From Hsuehochloa calcarea (Eukaryota; Streptophyta; Magnoliopsida; Poales; Poaceae), in contig CM070609.1 of the NCBI GenBank assembly GCA_036346395.1, positions 29,896,223 to 29,960,222 on the forward strand: a DNA stretch of 64,000 bases, in the 5' to 3' direction. A program made the translations under genes and the position numbers. Positions 57,673 to 64,000 of the stretch are shown piece by piece. Below the pieces are notes generated by a model. The model made no database searches. It worked only from the letters and a program-made list of their open reading frames with translations, and was not told the DNA's origin. Position 1 is the first letter of the stretch, and each line of letters begins with the position of its first letter.

Positions 57673-59727
57673 TGTAACACCCTAGCAGCAATTCATTTGA
57701 GTATAATCAGGGAGTAATTAAAACAAACCACTAGCAACAATTAACTAAACATAACATGGAGAGAAATAGCATGCAGTCTTAAATTTATTTATTACAGTTC
57801 CTCAATGAACAAATGGAAGACATAATCAAACTTATTATTGAAGGTAAATTATGGTGAACTATGTGAAAAGTGCTTGTCTACTCCCTCCCAACAAAGTCAT
57901 CATCAACGTTCACCTAAATAAATAAAGAAAACAAGAATGAGTCGAAACTCAGCAAGTATAGAAACAATTGATCATACAATGTTATGAACAAGTCAATCAC
58001 AATACGAATTATGAATTTATCTCTAAAACTTATGTGTATAAATGGAATGAATGGATACATTGAAAGGAATGGACTGCACACATGCTCATACCGGTACAGC
58101 GAGGGACACACCCGTCGGTGTTCACCTAAGCCTGTACTTAACAAAGTCCGGGGATCCAATCACCGTATGAAGAATATTTCATACGGGTGTTCGAAATTTG
58201 CCCACATTGCAATGGTGGGTCTTACATGCCTATACTGGAGTTGATGGGTCTTTACAATTCCACTCACGTGGACGGAACTTGAACAACGCATGAATGGAAT
58301 GAAACATATGCAATTAATGTCACCACTTTCTTCCACATAGATTATCAATTAAGAACGGAATGTATATCATAGAGTATGAACATGGATCATAACATTTACA
58401 TCACATCAACAAACATTCAACAGAAATCAATATATCTTAACACATTGTACTTGCCTTCCGCGATGTGACATGCTAGGAGGCAACTTTGGTGCTCCTACAC
58501 TCGCTGCCTCGCCGCCTACACAGTCATATACTCGAAATAAGAACAACATGATATGACAATGTTACCAGTGATCTACAAATAACCCCCTGACTACCCAATA
58601 AACGAATAGACCCAAAACTGAAATCAGACAATTCATCCACCCGAAACCATACTGGATAGCGGTACGGAAAAAATCATATGTAATGATGTGGAACTCGGAA
58701 CGACATGAGTCCAGTGCCTAATGAAACTTAACGAGCAAACCTACAAAAAAATCCAGTTGACAAGATTTTCTAATTCTGCCAAAACATTTGACTAAACAGC
58801 AGGTGAAAATGCCTGACAAACATCTTCCAAGACGAACAAAACTGCAGCGAAGAACATAACATAACTTTTAATCTATAAATCTAATTTGAGTGTTATTTAT
58901 CAATCTGAAAATATGATAAAATTATCTACAGAAATCGTTTTGGGTGACAAATCTGAATCTGATCCTAACCAAGTCATATTTCATTAAACATCTTTACTGA
59001 TAATTATCGTCAGGTTTCACAGGACAGTAGGAAAGAATCTATCGTAACTTTTGAACCACATATCGGAATTTGGTGATCTTGGCGGCTATGGAAAGCTAAG
59101 AACTGTGGCTACAAATATCTAGGAGGTAAGAACCTCCAGTTCGGCTTCTAAGAAGCCGAAACCTGCCGCGCAAGAAACTGGACAGATCTGAACTTTCTGA
59201 CAGCATCAATTCAATCCAATCAAACTAATCCAATTCGCATCTAAACGACAACAAACAGCGGTGGAAATGACTCGTTGCCCTTGAAGAATCTTAGGGAGAC
59301 ACTGGTTGATCCTCCCATGAAGAAGATCTCTCTCCTCCTCCTTTCTCCCCTCGTCTCCCTCCACCTCTCCTTTGCGAAAACAGAGGCACGAGGAGCAGCA
59401 CCATGGCATGGAGGGGTGGCACCACCAGCAAGGAGAAGCGCCAATGCAGCTGGGGCGGCGCTAGGGAGCCACAGGGGCGACGCCAATGTGGGGAGGGGTG
59501 GCGGCTTGGGAAGTGGGGAAGAGGGGAAGAGAGGGGAGGCCAGGGTTTAGGGGAGGGAAACCCCCCTAAGCCGGTCCCCCTCATGGGCCCCTCCTGGGCT
59601 AGAGCCCAAGTCCAGGTTGCCAAAAATACACAGAAAACCCCCCGAAGAAAAGAATTATTCTGGATTTTTGTTTCACTCCTCTCCCGAGACTCCTTCCGAT
59701 AAGCTGATTCAATTTCATGATATAACA
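57673..59727 (-). repeat. Gypsy 3' LTR (2,055 bp)
   Basis: On the minus strand it starts TGTTATATCATGAAATTG and ends TGCTAGGGTGTTACA. It is a relative of the fragment at 48490-49965 in opposite orientation. Open frames in its GC-rich part (59200-59650) are not conserved and are not genes. Confidence 0.8.
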
Positions 59728-59819
59728 TTCTACTCCCCTTAACTGAATTCGACCCCGAATTCCAACCGTCGAAACGAATACAAGAAGAGAATACCACAGA
59801 ATTGGAAACAACGGAATAA

Positions 59820-60540
59820 CATGTATCCGAAGCAAACAGGTATGGATACTGCTCGCGCATGCGGGACTTCAATTTCCAAGTGGCCTCACTTTCGGACTGA
59901 TGAGACCACAACAAAAGGACGTACTACTCGTCTGACCTAACACTCAACCCAGCAATTGCAGGTACATTCATCAGAAAAGAATCAAAGGTAAGACCCTACT
60001 CGTTGGCGAACATCTTTAACGACATTCCAACTTGGAATTGATCACTTACTCACTTAACACTCGAACACACTAAACGATGTGTACTTCGCATCAGGACCCG
60101 AGACGGTCAACGCGATATGCCAACTTCTAATTAGGCAATTTGCGAATGAACACCACGAAAGCCAAAGGAGAAATTCACTCGAATGCCCAAATTAAATATT
60201 CCTTTTATTCCGTCTGAACTGGAAGGAATCACACATGTCAAAACAACGCCAACCCAAATTGTGGAAGACATCAGTCAACAACACAAAGCTCAAATGATAA
60301 TCAAGAAAACGCTTCATTGTCTGAGGAAACATCTTTTTTCTCAGTTTCTCTTTTAGAAATAAAACTTCTCTCGAACCTTGGAATTCAGATTCATCGCATA
60401 CCACAAGAGCTTAAACCTCTTAATCAAACATCCTCAGACTATGCTCAAACTGAAATACATCATCCACACCATTGTGGAGAGGCTCTATTGAATCCACCGA
60501 ATACTCAAGGCAACTCCTTCTACTAACAAAATTAATTTGA
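59820..60540 (-). pseudogene. Gypsy pol C-terminus with chromodomain end
   Basis: On the minus strand near 59914-59825 LWSHQSESEATWKLKSRMRE continues to PYLFAS. This is the pattern VxWxxxxxxEATWExxxxLRxxxPxLF that ends the chromodomain in chromoviral pol proteins. Upstream (60540-59915) the frames are broken, with fragments such as FPQTMKRFLDYHLSF and WRCFDMCDSFQFRR. The end of the chromodomain and the nearby purine tract agree with the LTR edge. Confidence 0.65.
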
Positions 60541-61020
60541 TAGAAGCCATCCAAAGCACCACCAAATTATTTCGTGGGCCAGGATGGGCCAGGCCGGCTC
60601 GTGCCCGTGACGTGCCGCCCATCTCACCACCACTAGGTGGCGGCCACAAAGATGGTTTATCTTTTTGAAATATGTTGCGATGAATATTCTGCTTACTATC
60701 ATTGTGATTTATCGAACGACTATGTGACGATGTATGTCCCATTTAGTTGTGTTGTCGGATGTACTGATGTTATGTCGTGCGTCGAATTATTATGTGTAAC
60801 ATATGTATTACCGCTAATATTGTTTACCATTACTTTCCATTTTTTTAAAAAAATAAAATTTCCAGGCTCAGTCACCATTTGAATTGACAACAAGATCTTG
60901 TCGCCGATTCAAATGATGACTTAACTCTCTACCACCATTTGGATTGGCGGCAGAGGCATTTCACATTGTGTTCATAGCGACATGGCCATTTCGCTATTTG
61001 GAATGGCGACAGAAATTTGT
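60541..61020 (-). mobile_element. Probable other end of the PMD transposon
   Basis: GTCGCC, GGCGACAG and GGCGGCAG words (60899-61012) resemble those at 41486-41582. On the minus strand an ATG-led frame (MGGTSRARAGLAHPGPR, about 60630-60580) lies in the right position to be a PMD N-terminal exon, but the match is weak. No TSD was found. Confidence 0.35.
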
Positions 61021-62099
61021 TTTTGTAATTTTATTAAACGGATATTTATTTATGCAATTCTATTAAAATGTATTATCTATTTTTTTTGACCATTTTAGTA
61101 CTCCCTCCGTCCTCAAAGAGACTGTTTAGTTTTAAAAAACATATATCCTCTCCAAAAAGTTCTAAAAAAACTATCATTGTAAATCATGTCGTAAAAACTT
61201 TTGGGAGAAATAAAAAAATGCATTTATTTTGGTGTTACACGGGGCTTCCATGTCATTATAATTCTAACAATTCTTACTAATATATATTTATATATTATTG
61301 TTACTTTAATATAAAAAATAGAGTTCATGCAGGAGGCTGTTCACTCAACCCTTCCCCTCTCCTTCCCTCACATAAGAAAAAGTGCCACATTCTGGCATAG
61401 AGCTACTTACAATACAAAAATGAGGAATACTGATTTCCTTAAACTCTCAACATGCTACTCTATATCGTTATCCCTTGAAACAAACCCATCAGAGTTTGTG
61501 TGATTGGTTGACAACTTGAAAGTCTCCCCTCTTGTCACTCAACACGCTCCTCCGTGTCTAACATGGTGACACCCCGCATCATCCCCTTCTTTGTCTTTTA
61601 CGACCAACAAGGTGAGTGATTTCTTTCACATGCCTCCGGAATTTGCTCGAACTCTTTGCTTACTTTGTAGGCATGTATACTGTAAGGCTCCGTCATTGTT
61701 GTCAGGTGAGTCGGTCCTATAGAGCCCATCAAGTAAAGAAAATATGGCTAAGAAACTTACAAAAACAAAACTAGAAGAATTTGAGTGGAGAGGACTTAGC
61801 TGTGATCGGCGTACACTCCTAGCTCAAACCCACCACTGTCGTCTTCCCGAGGGCGAGCACGACGAACTCCTCCTCCAGGCTGCAGCAACCTCCTCAGGTT
61901 TGCTCCCTCCACCCCACCGTTCTCCCCACATCTGTATCTCCCGATAACTTTGATCAAATTCTTTGCTTTAACCCTAAGCCCTAGCACTAACCCCAGCGCA
62001 CTTGATCCAACGCAATTGCACGCTAGTATTGCTCGGACTCTTGAATTTGCTCGAACTCTTTGCTTACTTTGTAGGCATGTATACTGTAAGGCCTTACCC
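61021..62099. other. Decayed repeats, no gene recognised
   Basis: TACTCCCTCCGTCCTCAAAG at 61098 is a typical Stowaway left end, but no matching right end was found, so it is a MITE remnant. A 45-bp word (TTTGCTCGAACTCTTTGCTT... to ...ATACTGTAAGG) occurs at about 61641 and again at about 62046. A CDS-like patch at 61796-62000 is open on both strands and unsupported. Confidence 0.4.
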
Positions 62100-64000
62100 G
62101 TCATTTCAGTTGTCGATAATCGGTGAAATTAGATCGGTGTCCACAACGGAATTAGATAGATGCATACTTGATACAAACTAGTACCACAACACCGCAAAGG
62201 CATACATCACGAGTGTGGGATGCATAGATAAATAGTGGATATTACAATCTTATTAAAATCGAACTTCTACTTAGCAAGAACAAGAAATAATAGAAGAAAA
62301 ATTACCAAAATGTTAACTAATTTACAGAATTTCTCAACCCTTCCCATCCTTTCATCCAATCCTTTAAGAACATTATCTTTATTTTCCGTCGGTTCATCCG
62401 ATGGTCGAGGCACTTGATTTAAATGACCACACGATTGTGTCCTCTTGCAAGCAATTTGCATTGCAATGCCTCGAACGCGTATCGACCCTGACCCGAACCG
62501 ACATGTTGTGTTCTATAAAAATAATTGGGAATACAAGTGAAAAATATGATGTTTGGAAAGAAGTTCAATGGGGATGATCAAAGTTACCGTAACATTCCAC
62601 TTCATGAACACTCGTCTGGGAGGTGAACACATTCACGGATCCTCGGAGGGCAATCCAAGTGCCTTAGTGCTTCTAATTGCGACCGAGACATCCGCTTAAG
62701 ACCGGGAGGAAGGAGAAGAGGAATCCCAAATCATGCATATATATAGCCTTGTTGGTAAATTATAATTTGGTTGAAGAAAATTCGGCGTCCAGCGAGGTAG
62801 CGGGCCGAGGAGGTATCGTGGGGCGAAGATTATGTTATGTATTTAAGGTTTAGTAAGTTTAAATCGGAGTTACTGATTGTTGTTAGTACTAAATATTTCA
62901 GATAACATGTTGTGTACATAAATCTAATAATCGAACGCATACAACATGATGGCATTATGTAACAAGTTTTACTGAAATTAGTTAGGGCGCATGGTCGTGT
63001 CGTGATCCTCGTGGAATGTGAACCTGTCTGGCGTCGCCTCGAAGGCCCCGCCACCCGTGGCGGTCCGTGCTCTCCCGGAAGCGACATGAGTTAGTCATTG
63101 CTTTTGTATCGGAAAATTGGTGTTAGTGCGTTCCCGATAGGTCGTTGTGTTGACTCCCGCCGTCGAGCCGTAGTTGATACCTCCGTGAAACCACCGGTCG
63201 CGCTCTGTGATTGAACGCCGTCGCGAAGAAGTCGATCCCGCGCCTCCTCCGTGATGGCGATGGTTGCGCAGAGTGCCGCCCTAAGCCGCAAGAATAAAGG
63301 GTAATGTCGAGTCCAAATGAGTGTATGGAAAGGTACTACGACAAGAACCGGTTGATGATGACATACCGCGGCTCGACGGTTGGCCGATCCAACTCCGCAC
63401 GGCGCGTTGCACGCTACCACAAGTTATGGATCTAATCGCATAACTTACATCCTCGCGCATCGTCGCGATCGCGCCTATGATCGATCCATTGTGTTGGGGT
63501 TTCCACGGTCTATAGCTTCAGTGGTCCGGACACGCCCAAGCGGTAGTGCCGCATTGATAGTAAGTGCGAAAAGTGTTGCAAGGAGAATTATGCGAAGAAT
63601 GTTTTACCGTCTCGCCGCGGGCGCCGCCTGTGATCGGTCCGACTATACCGGTGAGCCTTTGCTTGAGAGGTCGCCCGCGGGCGGTGGAACCTCCCGGTAA
63701 AGGCCGATTGCCTCATGACCATTGCGGGTTGTACCGCTCGACCATGTGCGAAGACCAAGTGATGTGTCGTCATCCAGAGTGCCTCGTCAGTTGCCTTTGG
63801 GGCGATAATCCGAAGGGGCCGTGTCGTGAAGGAACGGCGTCTTGTCCATGGCCACCGATGACCTCGCCCTCGTGGAGAGTCTCGAAAGGTTATGGAACTC
63901 GGGTATACGCGCCTCGGTCTCTCCTAGCCCACCCTAGGGTAGCACGTGTCCAACGTGTTCCCATCGAGGCCCGCCGACGGGTCGCCCTGCAGCGTCCCCC
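62100..64000. other. Unidentified, CpG-rich toward the right edge
   Basis: From about 62980 the sequence becomes GC- and CpG-rich, with short frames on both strands (63091-63420 minus, 63380-63700 plus, 63588-63773 minus). None is a family I recognise. It could be a decayed gene of a DNA transposon or an old host gene fragment whose remainder lies beyond the window. At 62720-62740 a TATATATAGCC word is the only promoter-like signal. Confidence 0.3.

Larger units (their letters stand above)
57673..60540 (-). mobile_element. Gypsy chromovirus 3' end, minus strand
   Basis: On the minus strand a pol tail with a chromodomain end is followed by a purine tract (AAGGGGAGTAGA, 59742-59731) and an LTR from 59727 to 57673. 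The LTR ends GGGTGTTACA. The internal region is truncated at about 60540 and the 5' LTR is absent. The 5 bp beyond the LTR are AAAAG (57668-57672), with no partner to test. Confidence 0.8.

Noticed and set aside
59275..59702. Plus-strand frames of 91-99 codons
   Set aside because: They are inside the chromovirus LTR, opposite its transcription sense, and are GC-rich with no recognisable motif.

Overview
This is plant nuclear DNA from a grass, most likely rice (Oryza) or a close relative. The evidence is the mix of repeats: Stowaway MITEs (CTCCCT... ends), a CACTA element with TTTGCCGAGTG subterminal repeats, Angela/BARE-like and Sirevirus copia elements, Tekay/RIRE3-like gypsy LTRs, Mutator-like elements with 9-bp target duplications and plant-mobile-domain sequences. 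The window is mostly transposable elements with two host genes that look intact. Coordinates are read by eye, so repeat edges may be off by a few bases unless a target-site duplication (TSD) is quoted.

Layout. 1-633: 3' end of a copia element with a short LTR. 594-3712: a roughly 0.5-kb segment present twice, with a decayed, one-ended hAT element between the copies. 3865-11421: a complete but dead copia element with 1.7-kb LTRs. 13150-15075: a chimera of two unrelated plant gene fragments, one of them a CRM-domain (CRS1/YhbY) protein fragment with an intron. 15200-16756: Angela/BARE-like solo LTR with a near-perfect TSD. 17400-21600: low-copy repeats and a gypsy LTR. 22101-30549: an 8.4-kb CACTA element with both ends, a 3-bp TSD (AGT), a decayed TNPA-like gene, a truncated TNP2 gene and a 1-kb foldback near its 5' end.

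31034-34769 (minus) is a two-exon RING-between-RING (RBR) E3 ubiquitin ligase gene of 679 codons. 39891-40830 (plus) is a three-exon LEA-2/NDR1-HIN1-like (NHL) membrane protein gene of 248 codons. Between them lie two Mutator-like repeats and a Stowaway MITE.

41470-61020 is a nest: a transposon carrying a plant-mobile-domain (PMD) gene appears to be split by about 16.8 kb of LTR retrotransposons. These are a gypsy LTR, a minus-strand Sirevirus with an internal deletion, the gag of a second Sirevirus on the plus strand, and a minus-strand chromovirus 3' end. 61021-64000 holds decayed repeat-like sequence that I could not identify.

Functionally, only the RBR ligase and the LEA-2/NHL protein are likely to act for the host. 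The rest records capture, nesting, internal deletion and foldback formation. I recognised no tRNA, rRNA or CRISPR.
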